Shown here piece after piece: positions 18,798 through 28,105 of a DNA stretch of 38,641 nt. The notes beneath the pieces are model-generated. The model saw only the letters and a program-made list of their open reading frames with translations, ran no database searches and had not been told where the DNA came from. Position numbers and translations under genes: made by a program. Origin of the DNA: Deltaproteobacteria bacterium RIFOXYD12_FULL_55_16 (GTDB lineage: Bacteria; Desulfobacterota; Desulfobulbia; Desulfobulbales; Desulfurivibrionaceae); assembly GCA_001799255.1 (NCBI GenBank), contig MGTC01000045.1:1-38641 (forward strand), given 5' to 3'. Within the stretch, counting starts at the first letter, position 1. Every line of letters begins with the position of its first letter.

Positions 18798-19580
18798 TCA
18801 ATCCTCCAGGGTCTTGTGCAGCCTGGCGCGGAGGCGGAGCATGGCCTTGCTGTGCATCTGGGAAATGCGGGACTCCGTATAGCCCAGTATCTCGCCGATC
18901 TCCTTCATCGTCAGTTCTTCCTGATAATAGAGGGAGACGACTATTTTTTCCTTGTCCGGCAGCGCGGAGATGGCGCTGGCGATGAGCTTCCTGACCTGAG
19001 ACAGGTTGATAGCGGTGAATGGGTCGCGATCGTCCATGGCAAAGGTCTCGGCCAGGGTGGGATCGTTTGCCTCCGTTGATTTCTGCCGGAGAAACTCGAT
19101 ATCCATGAAGGTGACGGATTTGGTTTCATCAAGCAGTTTGTAGAAATCATCAAGGGCAAGGCCCATGGCCCTGGCTGCTTCCTCGTCCGTGGCTGGTCTG
19201 CCTGTCTGTTTTTCGATGTCGGCGTAGGCTTTTTCGAGGTCAGTGGTTTTTCGCCGGACGGAACGCGGTACCCAGTCCAGGGCGCGAAGTTCGTCCAGCA
19301 TCGCCCCCTTGATCCGGAATTCGGCATAGGTTTTGAACTGGACATTTTTGGAGAGATCAAATTTATTGATGGCGTCAATGAGGCCGATGATTCCGCAGCT
19401 GATGAGGTCATCCAGTGATACCTGGGCGGGGAGGCGCGCCGCCAGACGCGCCGCGATATACTTGATCAGCGGGGTATAGGTCAGAATCAGCTCGTTGCGT
19501 TTTTCGGCACTGAGCGGTTCTGCCTGGCTGAAAAAGGTATTCGTATAGTCCTTGAACTTAGGGGATGGCTGTTTGCTCAT
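18798..19580 (-). CDS. fliA: Flagellar sigma factor FliA (sigma-28)
   Basis: Directs RNA polymerase to late flagellar and chemotaxis genes. 260 residues: region 2 spans LILTYTPLIKYIAARLAARLP to FKTYAEFRIKGAMLDELRALDW, the latter being the FliA-type 2.4 region with VPRSVRRK, and region 4 ends with TMKEIGEILGYTESRISQMHSKAMLRLR. Typical length. Lies downstream of flhG by 84 bases. No FlgM anti-sigma gene is in the window. Confidence 0.96.
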   Translation of the reverse strand: MSKQPSPKFKDYTNTFFSQAEPLSAEKRNELILTYTPLIKYIAARLAARLPAQVSLDDLISCGIIGLIDAINKFDLSKNVQFKTYAEFRIKGAMLDELRALDWVPRSVRRKTTDLEKAYADIEKQTGRPATDEEAARAMGLALDDFYKLLDETKSVTFMDIEFLRQKSTEANDPTLAETFAMDDRDPFTAINLSQVRKLIASAISALPDKEKIVVSLYYQEELTMKEIGEILGYTESRISQMHSKAMLRLRARLHKTLED

Positions 19581-19664
19581 AGTAACCGTTTGCCAGGGGG
19601 GTAGAATTTCCGGCTGTCCCGCAGGGGCCAGGGAGATTGATAGTCTGTAGGATGAAAAAGCATA

Positions 19665-20555
19665 TTACAGATCAACCAGCCCCTGCCAGAAAAATTTTAT
19701 ATTCCCATCTGCTTTCATTTCGGGATCTTCCTGAAAAATATTTTCGGCCAGTTTGTTGAACATCTTGCTGGATGGGGCATCCGGGAAGATATCCGACACC
19801 AGTCGCTGTTCGCGAACCGCAGTGGGCAGTTTGCTATCATAGGGGATATAGCCAAGATAATCCAGAGAAAGCGAGTCAAGGAACCGATCGGCCACAATGC
19901 TCAGCTTGCGGAAAACGGCCAGGGCCTCTTTCTCGGAACGGGCAAGATTGATCAGGATGCGGAACCTTTTCACGTCATGCCTGGTGGAGAGAACCTTGAT
20001 CAGCGCGTAGGCATCGGTCAGGGAGGTTGGTTCCGGGGTCAGGACGACGATGCGTTCCCGTGCGGCCAGATTGAAGTAGATCACATTGCTGTTGATGCCT
20101 GCTGCCGTGTCGATCAGCATGATCTCGATCTCCTGAGCCAGGGCGGACATTTCCGCCAGGAAATACAGGCGTTGCTGTTCGGTGAGTTCCGCCAGTTCCA
20201 TGATGCCGGAGCTGGCTGGCAGGATGAGCAGGCCGGCTGGCCCCTGCACCAGAACTTCAGCCAGGGTTTTCTCGCCCAGGAAAACGTGGTGCAGGTTGTA
20301 GCGGGGGGTCAGACCCAGCAGAATATCAACGTTGGCCAGATTAAGATCCGCATCAAGGATCAGCGTCTTCTTTCCGGCCCTTGCCAGGGCATAGCCAAGG
20401 TTGGTGACGACATTCGTCTTGCCGACCCCGCCCTTGCCGCTGGTCACGCAGATAACCCGGGGCTGGACTTCGGCGCGGTTGCGGGGCGCTGATTTACTTT
20501 TTCCCTGGGATTGCGAGTGGGTCATAATTCGTTCCAGTGTTTCTGCTTGATTCAT
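19665..20555 (-). CDS. flhG: Flagellar number regulator FlhG (FleN/MinD-like ATPase)
   Basis: MinD-family ATPase that limits flagellar number by acting on FlhF and the flagellar master regulator. Start chosen at ATG 20555 (MNQAETLERIM) because AGGGGGAAG precedes it; an upstream in-frame codon would run back deep into flhF. Length 296. The deviant Walker A is KGGVGKT (41-47), followed by ILDADLNLANVDILLGL and the IDTAAGIN switch region, all MinD/FlhG-like. The N-terminal DQAETLR-like segment (QAETLERI) is the usual FlhF-activating motif. Confidence 0.93.
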   Translation of the reverse strand: MNQAETLERIMTHSQSQGKSKSAPRNRAEVQPRVICVTSGKGGVGKTNVVTNLGYALARAGKKTLILDADLNLANVDILLGLTPRYNLHHVFLGEKTLAEVLVQGPAGLLILPASSGIMELAELTEQQRLYFLAEMSALAQEIEIMLIDTAAGINSNVIYFNLAARERIVVLTPEPTSLTDAYALIKVLSTRHDVKRFRILINLARSEKEALAVFRKLSIVADRFLDSLSLDYLGYIPYDSKLPTAVREQRLVSDIFPDAPSSKMFNKLAENIFQEDPEMKADGNIKFFWQGLVDL

Positions 20556-20574
20556 CTGCTTCCCCCTGGTTTGC

Positions 20575-21813
20575 TCATTGGGCCCATCTGTCTTTGGCTT
20601 CGCTGGCAAGTTCGCCTGCGGCCGCCTGCCATCCCTGTCCGAACAAGGTTTGCAGGAACTCCCGGGAGGCAAGGAGAAAGTCTTCCGGAACCCTCTGGCC
20701 GGTACACAGGCAGGAGATTGGCAGCGCTGCCCCGGCCAGCATCTGGCACAGGGTGGCGTAAGCCCTGGTTTCATCGAGCTTGGAGAGGATCAGGCCTTTG
20801 ATCCCCAAGGGCGCATAGGTGGCGATAATCTGTTGCAGGTCTTCTTTTTTGCAGGTGGCGCTGAGGACAAGGAATGGCTCTATCCCGGTGGTCAGGGAGA
20901 ACCACTCGCCCAGCTCCCTGATGTGGTTCGGATCATAAGGGCTCTTGCCTGCGGTGTCGATGATGATCAGATCCTTGTCCTGGTGGCGGCGCAGAGCCGT
21001 CTGCAGATCTTTTTTGCGCAGGGCGATTTCGCAGGGCAGGCGCATGATTCTGGCATAGGTCCGCAACTGGTCTGTGGCCCCGATCCGGTAACAGTCCATG
21101 GAGAGGAGCGCTACCCGTAATCCTTCATGGATGCTGTACCAGGCGGCGATTTTCGCGGCGGTCGTTGTTTTGCCCACTCCGGTGGGGCCGATCAGGGCCA
21201 CCACGGTGGGCGTCTTATTGAGGTCAATGGCAAGAGGGGAGATCGGCAACTGCTCGATGATCTTGTCCCGCCACTGGGCAACCTGTTTCGGGTCGGGCCT
21301 GTTGCTCTGCCGGGCGGCTTCAGCGGAGGTTCGGGCCTGGCCGGCGCGACTTTCAAGTTCTTCCTTGGCGCAGTATTGACGCCGCAGGAAATTGGCAAAA
21401 CGCAGACGGAGGTCATTGGCTTCAAAATGGATCTTGGTGGCCTTGTCGGCTGACAGGAGGCGGGTGGAAAGCTCGGCGGTAAGCCTGCTCTCAAAGTCTG
21501 GCGGTGGCAGGGCCGGTTTTGCTGCTGTCTGAGATATCGCGGCAGGAGGCAGGGGGTGGCGCACGGAGTGATATCCGTATCCTTCCGCCTTTGGCGGTCT
21601 GGCCTCCTTGTTCAGGGGGGGGGCAGGCGGCAGGGTAATCTCCGGGTCATATTCCATGGCCGCCACTACCTCAATCCTTGCTCCGCCTCCGGTCGCGCCA
21701 CCTTTGCCGGGGAGGTTGCGGGTTGAAAGAATAACCGCATCCTCGCCAAGTTCTTCCTTGACCATGGCCATGGCGCTGTAAGTATCAGAGGCTTCAAAAC
21801 GCTTGATTCGCAT
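20575..21813 (-). CDS. flhF: Flagellar placement GTPase FlhF
   Basis: SRP-family GTPase that sets the polar site of flagellar assembly. The B domain starts MRIKRFEASDTYSAM; a Pro/Ala-rich linker occupies about 58-105; the G1 motif is GPTGVGKTT (209-217), then LSMDCYRIGATDQLRTYA, IIIDTAGKSP and LSKLDETRAYA. Length 412. It starts eight bases after the flhA stop and is followed by flhG. The FlhF-FlhG pair implies a polar flagellar pattern. Confidence 0.95.
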   Translation of the reverse strand: MRIKRFEASDTYSAMAMVKEELGEDAVILSTRNLPGKGGATGGGARIEVVAAMEYDPEITLPPAPPLNKEARPPKAEGYGYHSVRHPLPPAAISQTAAKPALPPPDFESRLTAELSTRLLSADKATKIHFEANDLRLRFANFLRRQYCAKEELESRAGQARTSAEAARQSNRPDPKQVAQWRDKIIEQLPISPLAIDLNKTPTVVALIGPTGVGKTTTAAKIAAWYSIHEGLRVALLSMDCYRIGATDQLRTYARIMRLPCEIALRKKDLQTALRRHQDKDLIIIDTAGKSPYDPNHIRELGEWFSLTTGIEPFLVLSATCKKEDLQQIIATYAPLGIKGLILSKLDETRAYATLCQMLAGAALPISCLCTGQRVPEDFLLASREFLQTLFGQGWQAAAGELASEAKDRWAQ

Positions 21814-21821
21814 CGTTGTTC

Positions 21822-23936
21822 CTATTTCTTGGGGTTGAGTTCGATTGTCCCCAGGGATTGCAGTTGGGTCTGCGCAGTCAACTCGTTATGGGAAAGAACC
21901 ATGACCTGAGGCATGAACCTTTCCATGAGCCGCCGGAAATGGCGGCGGATAATCGGGGAGCAGACGATAATGGGCTGATATCCGTCCAGGGAAACCTTTT
22001 CCACCATGGCCTTTGCCGAGGCAAGCAGGCGTTGGGCCAGGTTCGGTTCCAGATTGAGAAACACGCCCTGGTCGCTTTTCTGGAGCGATTCGCGGATCAG
22101 ATCCTCGATTTGGGTGGACAGGGTGAGGACACTCAGCGCTCCCTGCTCATCGGTGAAGGAACTGATAATGGAACGGGCGAGCTTCTGGCGCACATACTCG
22201 GTGAGGATGTCCGGATCCTTGCCCAGGGGCGCGAAATCGGCCAGGGTCTCGCAGATGGTCAGCAGGTCGCGCAGGGAGACCCTCTCCCGCAGGAGATTCT
22301 GGAGAACCTTCTGTACCAGGCCCAGGGGCAGCAGGCCTGGCACCAGCTCTTCCACCACCTTGGGCTGGGTCTTGGCCAGATTGTCCAGGAGCTTCTGGGT
22401 GTCCTGGCGGCCCAGGAGTTCATCGGCGTGGGTGCGCAGCACCTCGGTGAGATGGGTGGCGATGACCGTGGAAGGATCAACCACGGTGTAGCCCGCCACC
22501 TGGGCCTCGTCTTTCTTTTCCTGGCCGATCCAGAGGGCGGGCAGCTGGAAGGCAGGCTCCATGGTGGGAATCCCTTCGATCTTCCGCTTGGCCATGCCGG
22601 AGTCCATGGCCAGCAGATGGCCCATCATGATCTCACCCCTGGCTACCTCAACCCCCTTGAGGAGCAGGACATACTGGTCTGGTTTGAGTTGCAGGTTGTC
22701 GCGCACATGGAGCGGCGGGATAATCATGCCCATATCCATGGCAAACTGTCGGCGGATGGCCCGGATCCGTTCCAGCAGGTCGCCTTCCTGGGCCTCGTCT
22801 ACCAGGGGAATGAGGCCGTAACCCACTTCAAGCTGCAACACATCAAGGGGTAACAGGCTTTCCACCGTTTCCGGGGCGCCGGGCAGCGGGGTGGCAGCCT
22901 TCTTTTCTTTTTCTGCCGCGACTTTTTTCTCTTCCTGGTCGGCGGCGGTTTTATTGAAGGCTATCAGGGAGATGGCGCCCATGGCCATGCCCAGCACGAT
23001 AAAGGGGAGATGGGGCAGACCTGGCACCAGGCCGAAGAGGATGATGATCCCGGAAGAAACCGCCAGGGCCTGGGGCTGGTGCCCGAATTGTTTCATGAAC
23101 TCCTTGCCCATGCTCACATCGGAGGCGGCCCGGCTGACAATAATACCTGCGGAGGTGGAGATGACCAGGGCCGGGATCTGGGAGACCAGCCCCTCGCCGA
23201 TGGTGAGCAGGGTGTAGGTTTCTGCTGCCTGAATCGCCCGCATGTTCTGCATGAGGGCGCCGATGAAAAAGCCGCCAATGATATTGATGACCATGATTAC
23301 CAGACTGGCCACGGCCTCGCCGCGCACGAACTTGCTGGCGCCGTCCATGGCTCCGTAAAACTCCGATTGGCGGCTGACCTCCGAGCGGCGGCGTTTTGCC
23401 TCTGCCTCGTTGATCAGGCCGGCGTTGAGATCCGCGTCAATGGCCATCTGCTTGCCGGGCATGGCGTCCAGGGTGAAGCGGGCCGCCACCTCGGCAATCC
23501 GGCCTGAGCCCTTGGTGATGACAATGAAGTTGATCAGTACCATGATCAGGAAGATGATCAGGCCCACGGCGAAATTGCCGCCCACCACAAAATCGCCGAA
23601 AGACTGGATGACGTGGCCCACTGCGCCTGGGCCTTCATGGCCGTGCAGAAGGATGATCCTGGTCGAGGCGATGTTCAGCGCCAGGCGAAACAGGGTGGTA
23701 AGCAGGAGCAGCGAGGGAAAGGAGGAAAAATCCAGCGCGTTGGTGTTGTACATGCTCATCAGCAGGATGAGCAGGCCGATGGTGATGTTGAAGGAAAGCA
23801 GCATGTCGAGCAGAAAGGGCGGCAGCGGTACGATCATGACCATGAGAATGGCCACGACCCCGAGCGCCACAAAGAGGCCCGACATCTCGAAGTTGACGGC
23901 TTTCAGCCCTGTTGCGGCGCCGGGGTTATCTGCCAT
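21822..23936 (-). CDS. flhA: Flagellar type III export gate protein FlhA
   Basis: Inner-membrane component of the flagellar export gate, 704 residues. About eight membrane segments lie in the first 325 residues. The FHIPEP-family signature SRQSEFYGAMDGASKFVRGEAVAS is present, as is the charged FHIPEP loop. The cytoplasmic half (from about 345) binds late-substrate chaperone complexes. It lies between flhB and flhF. Confidence 0.97.
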   Translation of the reverse strand: MADNPGAATGLKAVNFEMSGLFVALGVVAILMVMIVPLPPFLLDMLLSFNITIGLLILLMSMYNTNALDFSSFPSLLLLTTLFRLALNIASTRIILLHGHEGPGAVGHVIQSFGDFVVGGNFAVGLIIFLIMVLINFIVITKGSGRIAEVAARFTLDAMPGKQMAIDADLNAGLINEAEAKRRRSEVSRQSEFYGAMDGASKFVRGEAVASLVIMVINIIGGFFIGALMQNMRAIQAAETYTLLTIGEGLVSQIPALVISTSAGIIVSRAASDVSMGKEFMKQFGHQPQALAVSSGIIILFGLVPGLPHLPFIVLGMAMGAISLIAFNKTAADQEEKKVAAEKEKKAATPLPGAPETVESLLPLDVLQLEVGYGLIPLVDEAQEGDLLERIRAIRRQFAMDMGMIIPPLHVRDNLQLKPDQYVLLLKGVEVARGEIMMGHLLAMDSGMAKRKIEGIPTMEPAFQLPALWIGQEKKDEAQVAGYTVVDPSTVIATHLTEVLRTHADELLGRQDTQKLLDNLAKTQPKVVEELVPGLLPLGLVQKVLQNLLRERVSLRDLLTICETLADFAPLGKDPDILTEYVRQKLARSIISSFTDEQGALSVLTLSTQIEDLIRESLQKSDQGVFLNLEPNLAQRLLASAKAMVEKVSLDGYQPIIVCSPIIRRHFRRLMERFMPQVMVLSHNELTAQTQLQSLGTIELNPKK

Positions 23937-24002
23937 GGCCGCCCTTTTTCAATATCTTGTCAGGTTCGCGCTGCATCTGTAAGGTGGCCGTATTCATTGC
24001 CC

Positions 24003-25073
24003 TCAGGCCCTCTTCTGTTTGATGTTGTAAACGTAGGCCAGAACCTCGGCTACGGCCTGGAACAGGTTTTCCGGGATGCTCTCATTGAGGCCCACGCTTT
24101 TATACAGGGCCTGGGCCAGGGGCTTGTCTTCGACCAGGGGGATGTGGTGTTCTGCGGCGATTTCCCGGATTTTCTGGGCGATAAGCCCGGCGCCCTTGGC
24201 CAGCACCAGAGGCGCCGCCATGGCCTGCGCGTCGTAGCGCAGGGCAATGGCCAGATGGGTGGGGTTGGTGATCACCACATCGGCCTTGGGCACCTCGGCC
24301 ATCATCCGCTGTCTGGCCATCTGCATCTGGATGGCCCGGATGCGTCCCTTGACGTGGGGGTCGCCCTCGGTCTGTTTGGCCTCGTCCTTGAGTTCCTGCT
24401 TGGTCATCTTCATTTTTTCCATGAACTGCCAGCGCTGGAAGGCATAGTCTGCTGCGGCGAGAACCGTGATGATCAACGCTGATTTCAGGAAGATCCAGAA
24501 AGCAACCTTGCTCATGAAGGCAAGAATGGGCAGGGGCTCCTGATCCATCAGCGGCAGGATGCCGGGCAGCGCCTTTATCATCTCGCTGTAGGAGACATAG
24601 CCGATGATGAGCAGTTTGCCCACGGATTTTACCACATTGGCCAGGGCCTGCTTGGAGAAGAGGCGGGCAAAACCCTGAAACGGGTCGATCTTATCGAACT
24701 TGGGCGTCAGTTTTTCCGTGGTGAACAGGACGCCGACCTGGGCATAGTTGGCGAGCAGGGCCGTGATAAAGATGGCCCCCATGACCGGAGTGACGAGAAT
24801 TCCGGCCTGGAGCATGCTTTCCCTGGTAAGCGTGGCCATGTTGCTCGGGGTTATCGCAATGCTGTGCAGGTTGCCGAGGTAATATCTGACCAGAAGGAGA
24901 AAATGCTCCAGCATGAAATCGCTTGCGTAATACAGGGTCAGCAGGCCAGCGAGCAGGACTGCCGCAGAAGGCACTTCCATGCTCTTGGCGACATCCCCCT
25001 TCTTCCTCGCCTCCTGAATGCGGCGGGAGGTGGGGGCCTCGCTTTTTTCCTGGCCGGAGGATTCGTCCGCCAT
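24003..25073 (-). CDS. flhB: Flagellar export substrate-specificity switch FlhB
   Basis: 356 residues with four membrane segments and a cytoplasmic domain. The N-terminus GQEKSEAPTSRRIQEARKKG is the family hallmark. The autocleavage motif NPTH is intact at residues 270-273 (cut between N270 and P271) in ADVVITNPTHLAIALRYD. The ATG abuts the fliR stop codon with no gap, which suggests translational coupling. Confidence 0.97.
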   Translation of the reverse strand: MADESSGQEKSEAPTSRRIQEARKKGDVAKSMEVPSAAVLLAGLLTLYYASDFMLEHFLLLVRYYLGNLHSIAITPSNMATLTRESMLQAGILVTPVMGAIFITALLANYAQVGVLFTTEKLTPKFDKIDPFQGFARLFSKQALANVVKSVGKLLIIGYVSYSEMIKALPGILPLMDQEPLPILAFMSKVAFWIFLKSALIITVLAAADYAFQRWQFMEKMKMTKQELKDEAKQTEGDPHVKGRIRAIQMQMARQRMMAEVPKADVVITNPTHLAIALRYDAQAMAAPLVLAKGAGLIAQKIREIAAEHHIPLVEDKPLAQALYKSVGLNESIPENLFQAVAEVLAYVYNIKQKRA

Positions 25074-25865
25074 TTAGCCCCCCATGCCCATGGCCAGCCT
25101 GGGCAGGAGCCGGGCCAGCATGGCAAAATTTGCGATCATCAAAGGCAGCAGATAGGCCAGGGACAGCCCGGCAAAAATCAGGCCAACCCCAAGGGTGAGC
25201 GGCAGGCCAACAATCATGATCGGGATCTGGGGCACGGTTTTGGCGACAATCCCCATGGCCACGTGGGTAAAAAACAGGGCGGCTCCAGCCGGGGCCATGA
25301 TCTTGACGGCCAGAACGAACATGTGGGAAGCCCCCTGCATGACCCCCTCGAAGGTGGCCCTGGTCAGGGTGGCGGCGCCGGGCTTAAGCCAGGTAAAGCT
25401 TTCCACCAGGGTGGAAAAAAACATGTGGTGGCCGTTGATGCTTAAAAAGATCAGGATGGTGGTGAGATTCCAGAGCATGCCCACCGGCGAGACCTGGGTG
25501 CCGAACTGGGGATCCATGACGCCAGCTACTCCCATGCCCATCTGGATGCCGACCATTTGCCCGGCAATCTCTGCGGCGGCAAAGACGCAGCGGGCAAAAA
25601 CAGCCAGGGTTGCGCCCAGCAGGATCTCGCTGAGGACAAGCACGACAAAGCCGAGGGGCGCGCCGTTCAGCAGGCGGATGTCAACCGGCACCACCGGCAC
25701 CAGGATCAGGGCGATCATCAGGGCCAGCATGATCTTGACCTGGGCCGGAATATTTGGCGAGCCGATGACGGGCATGAAAAATAAAAGCGGCGCTACCCGG
25801 ATCAGAATAATGACCATGGACAGAAGTTGGGTCAGGGACCAGTTGAGCAGCGCGGCTTCGGGCAT
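25074..25865 (-). CDS. fliR: Flagellar export gate protein FliR
   Basis: Membrane component of the FliPQR export gate. The ATG at 25865 gives a 263-residue protein starting MPEAALLNWSLTQLL, a good family N-terminus. A TTG at 25886 overlapping the fliQ stop (TTGA) would add seven residues and cannot be excluded; neither has a strong ribosome site. The YFLPVIG-like LLFFMPVIGSPNIPAQVKIMLALM segment and QMGMGVAGVMDPQFGTQVSPVG are typical FliR. Confidence 0.93.
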   Translation of the reverse strand: MPEAALLNWSLTQLLSMVIILIRVAPLLFFMPVIGSPNIPAQVKIMLALMIALILVPVVPVDIRLLNGAPLGFVVLVLSEILLGATLAVFARCVFAAAEIAGQMVGIQMGMGVAGVMDPQFGTQVSPVGMLWNLTTILIFLSINGHHMFFSTLVESFTWLKPGAATLTRATFEGVMQGASHMFVLAVKIMAPAGAALFFTHVAMGIVAKTVPQIPIMIVGLPLTLGVGLIFAGLSLAYLLPLMIANFAMLARLLPRLAMGMGG

Positions 25866-25882
25866 GGAGGCAGGCTCTTGAG

Positions 25883-26152
25883 TCAACGGATGATGTTTGG
25901 CAGGTTCACGATCAACTCATGGGTGTAATCAACCAGCTTGTTGATCATCCAGGAGGAAAGAAACAGCAGGGTTGCCATGACGGCTACAATCTTGGGAACA
26001 AAGGTCAGGGTCATCTCCTGGATCTGGGTGACTGCCTGAAAAAGAGAAATCAGCAGGCCGACCGCCATGGCCACCAGCAGTACCGGGGCGGAAAGCAGCA
26101 AGGTCAGGATTACCGCATTCTGGGTCAGGGTGATGGCTTCGGAGGGGGTCAT
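25883..26152 (-). CDS. fliQ: Flagellar export gate protein FliQ
   Basis: 89-residue protein with two membrane helices (VILTLLLSAPVLLVAMAVGLLISLFQ and FVPKIVAVMATLLFLSSWM), with the conserved AVTQIQEMTLTFVPK between them. Length and motif are diagnostic. Starts three bases after fliP ends. Confidence 0.96.
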   Translation of the reverse strand: MTPSEAITLTQNAVILTLLLSAPVLLVAMAVGLLISLFQAVTQIQEMTLTFVPKIVAVMATLLFLSSWMINKLVDYTHELIVNLPNIIR

Positions 26153-26155
26153 TGT

Positions 26156-26923
26156 TTACACCACAAAGCTCTTAACCAGGGAACCCACAATCAGGTACCA
26201 GCCGTCCACCAGCACAAAAAGCAGGAGCTTGAAGGGGAGGGAGACCATGACCGGAGGGAGCATCATCATGCCCATGGAGAGCAGGATGCTGGCGACCACC
26301 ATGTCAATGATCAGGAAGGGCAGGAAGAGGACAAAGCCGATGGTGAAGGCGGTTTTCAGCTCGCTGATTATAAAGGAAGGGATGAGTACGGCGGTGGAGA
26401 CCTCTTCCCTGTTTTTTGGCTTGGGGGTCTTGGCCAGGGAGAGGAAGAGTTCGAGGTCTTTTTCTCTGGTCTGTTTGAACATGAAGGCGCGCACCGGTTT
26501 TGCCGCCTCCTCCAGGGCCTGTTCCGCGTTGATCTGCTCGGCCAGGTAAGGCTTGATGGCGGTGGCGTTGACTACGTTGAAAACCGGGGTCATGATGAAG
26601 ACCGTGAGGAAGAGGGCCAGGCCGATCAGAACCTGGGTCGGCGGCACCTGCTGGGTGCCGAGGGCTTGCCGGAGAAAAGAAAAGGCGATCACCAGCCTGG
26701 TGAAGGAGGTCATCATCAGCAGGATGGCCGGGGCCATGGAGAGCACCGTGAACAGCAGCAGGATCTCGATGAGGACGGAAACCTGTTTGGGGCTCTTGGC
26801 CTCGTCCAGCCCGATCTGCAGGGTGGGCAGGGTCACGGCGTGGCCTTCGCCGGGGCAGAGGAGGATGAATCCTGCGAACAGGCCGAGGAGAACAGGCCAG
26901 GATGGCAGAGGTTTATTCCGCAT
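26156..26923 (-). CDS. fliP: Flagellar export gate protein FliP
   Basis: 255 residues with an N-terminal signal sequence ([20 protein letters not shown]) and four membrane segments. The signatures are [22 protein letters not shown] and [19 protein letters not shown] with [20 protein letters not shown]. Pentamer-forming core of the export channel. It overlaps the 3' end of fliO by 11 bases. Confidence 0.97.
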   Translation of the reverse strand: MRNKPLPSWPVLLGLFAGFILLCPGEGHAVTLPTLQIGLDEAKSPKQVSVLIEILLLFTVLSMAPAILLMMTSFTRLVIAFSFLRQALGTQQVPPTQVLIGLALFLTVFIMTPVFNVVNATAIKPYLAEQINAEQALEEAAKPVRAFMFKQTREKDLELFLSLAKTPKPKNREEVSTAVLIPSFIISELKTAFTIGFVLFLPFLIIDMVVASILLSMGMMMLPPVMVSLPFKLLLFVLVDGWYLIVGSLVKSFVV

Positions 26924-27500
26924 GGGCAGGGGGTTCCTTTTTCAGCTTCAGGTCGGAGATACCCTGGGCAGCCTTGTTCAGCAGGGCGGCAAAAGAGGTC
27001 GGCAGGGGGGTGAAAGTTTTTCGTAAACGGGCGGTGTCGTTAAGTCGGTCATTGGGGGCCAGGGTGGCCAGCAGGGTGATTTGTTGTTCGCTGAGGCCAA
27101 CCACCAGGTAGGTCCCGGCCACCTCCAGGACGCTCACCTGTTTTTTGGGGGCCAGCATCTGGCTGTCGAGTACGGCGATGAGGCCTTCCTGCCTGGAGCA
27201 GCCCTGCGCCAGACCCATTTTCCTGAGCCAGAACAGCAGGAGGAGCATGAGACCGATGACAAGGCTAAGTGAGCCAAGGGTTTTGAAGATGGTAAAGGTC
27301 AGGGAAAGGGCCTCCTGATTGCCGGTGAGAGCGGGGGGGATCGCAGAGGGAAGCGCTCCTGCGCTGAGCTCGCCGCCGGGCTGTTCTGCGGCCAGGAGCA
27401 GCAAGGGGCAGAATAGCAGATAGAGCAGGCTTGCGCCTGAGGAGATCAGCGCCTTTCTCCAGGACGGTTCTGGGGTGGGTGACGATTGCCGGATCTTCAT
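26913..27500 (-). CDS. fliO: Flagellar biosynthesis protein FliO
   Basis: 195 residues: a hydrophobic stretch at 22-38 that may act as a signal/anchor, then one membrane segment at about 75-92 ([20 protein letters not shown]), then a small soluble domain with [34 protein letters not shown], the FliO/FliZ signature. FliO assists assembly of the FliP ring. Sequence is poorly conserved, so position between fliN and fliP adds weight. Confidence 0.9.
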   Translation of the reverse strand: MKIRQSSPTPEPSWRKALISSGASLLYLLFCPLLLLAAEQPGGELSAGALPSAIPPALTGNQEALSLTFTIFKTLGSLSLVIGLMLLLLFWLRKMGLAQGCSRQEGLIAVLDSQMLAPKKQVSVLEVAGTYLVVGLSEQQITLLATLAPNDRLNDTARLRKTFTPLPTSFAALLNKAAQGISDLKLKKEPPAHAE

Positions 27501-27610
27501 GATAGTGTTCTGCTCACAGTCTGGCCGACAGGTATCGACCAGGTTGGGATTGTCGCTGTTTTCGTCATACAGGTGACTATCTAGCTTGCCGCAACGGTTG
27601 TGGCGACGGC

Positions 27611-28030
27611 TCAGGCGATGTTTTTGACCCGGTCCGCCTGGCTGATGATTTCGGTGATCCGCACTCCGAACCGCTCATTGATTACGATTACCTCGCCTTT
27701 GCCCAGCAGCTTGTTGTTGACAAAGATTTCCACTGGTTCGCCTGCCGCTTTGTCGAGTTCGACCACCGATCCTTGCGTCAGTTGCAGCATCTTGTTGATG
27801 ATCATGCTGGTTCGCCCCAGTTCCACGGTGACATCCAGAGGGATATCCAGGAGAAAGTCAAGGTTCTGGCTGCCAGCCGGGGCGGTGGCCGCGCTGTTGT
27901 TCAGTTCGGCAAAGGCGGGGGCCTGAATCCTTTCGGAACCTTCCTGTTCGCTCAAGGCGGCAGCCCAGTCATCACCGGCTATCTCGGTCTCGGCTTTTGT
28001 GCCGGGGGCATCCAATGGGTCGTCAGCCAT
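27611..28030 (-). CDS. fliN: Flagellar motor switch protein FliN
   Basis: 139 residues. The first 55 are acidic and low-complexity; the C-terminal SpoA/CheC-type domain contains FLLDIPLDVTVELGRTSMIINKML and VEIFVNNKLLGKGEVIVINERFGVRITEI. Forms the C ring with FliM. AGGAG precedes the ATG. A 110-base gap to fliO and a hairpin upstream distinguish it from the tighter genes of the run. Confidence 0.96.
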   Translation of the reverse strand: MADDPLDAPGTKAETEIAGDDWAAALSEQEGSERIQAPAFAELNNSAATAPAGSQNLDFLLDIPLDVTVELGRTSMIINKMLQLTQGSVVELDKAAGEPVEIFVNNKLLGKGEVIVINERFGVRITEIISQADRVKNIA

Positions 28031-28065
28031 GGTTCTTCTCCTTTTTCAGGTAATCTTCCCTGTGA

Positions 28066-28100
28066 AAGGCGCAGGGCGAAAAATTCGGGCTTTGCGCCTT
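28066..28100 (-). repeat. Imperfect hairpin between fliM and fliN
   Basis: AAGGCGCAGGGCGAA and TTCGGGCTTTGCGCCTT form a stem with an internal bulge. The CTTTGCGCCTT arm recurs at 36309-36319 in another intergenic gap, so this is probably a small dispersed repeat rather than a site specific to fliN. Confidence 0.5.
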
Positions 28101-28105
28101 ATGTT

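Noticed and set aside
25919-27013. Long plus-strand frame (364 codons) opposite fliP/fliO/fliQ
   Set aside because: Low-complexity His/Gly/Gln-rich shadow of real genes whose products are clearly recognised on the minus strand.
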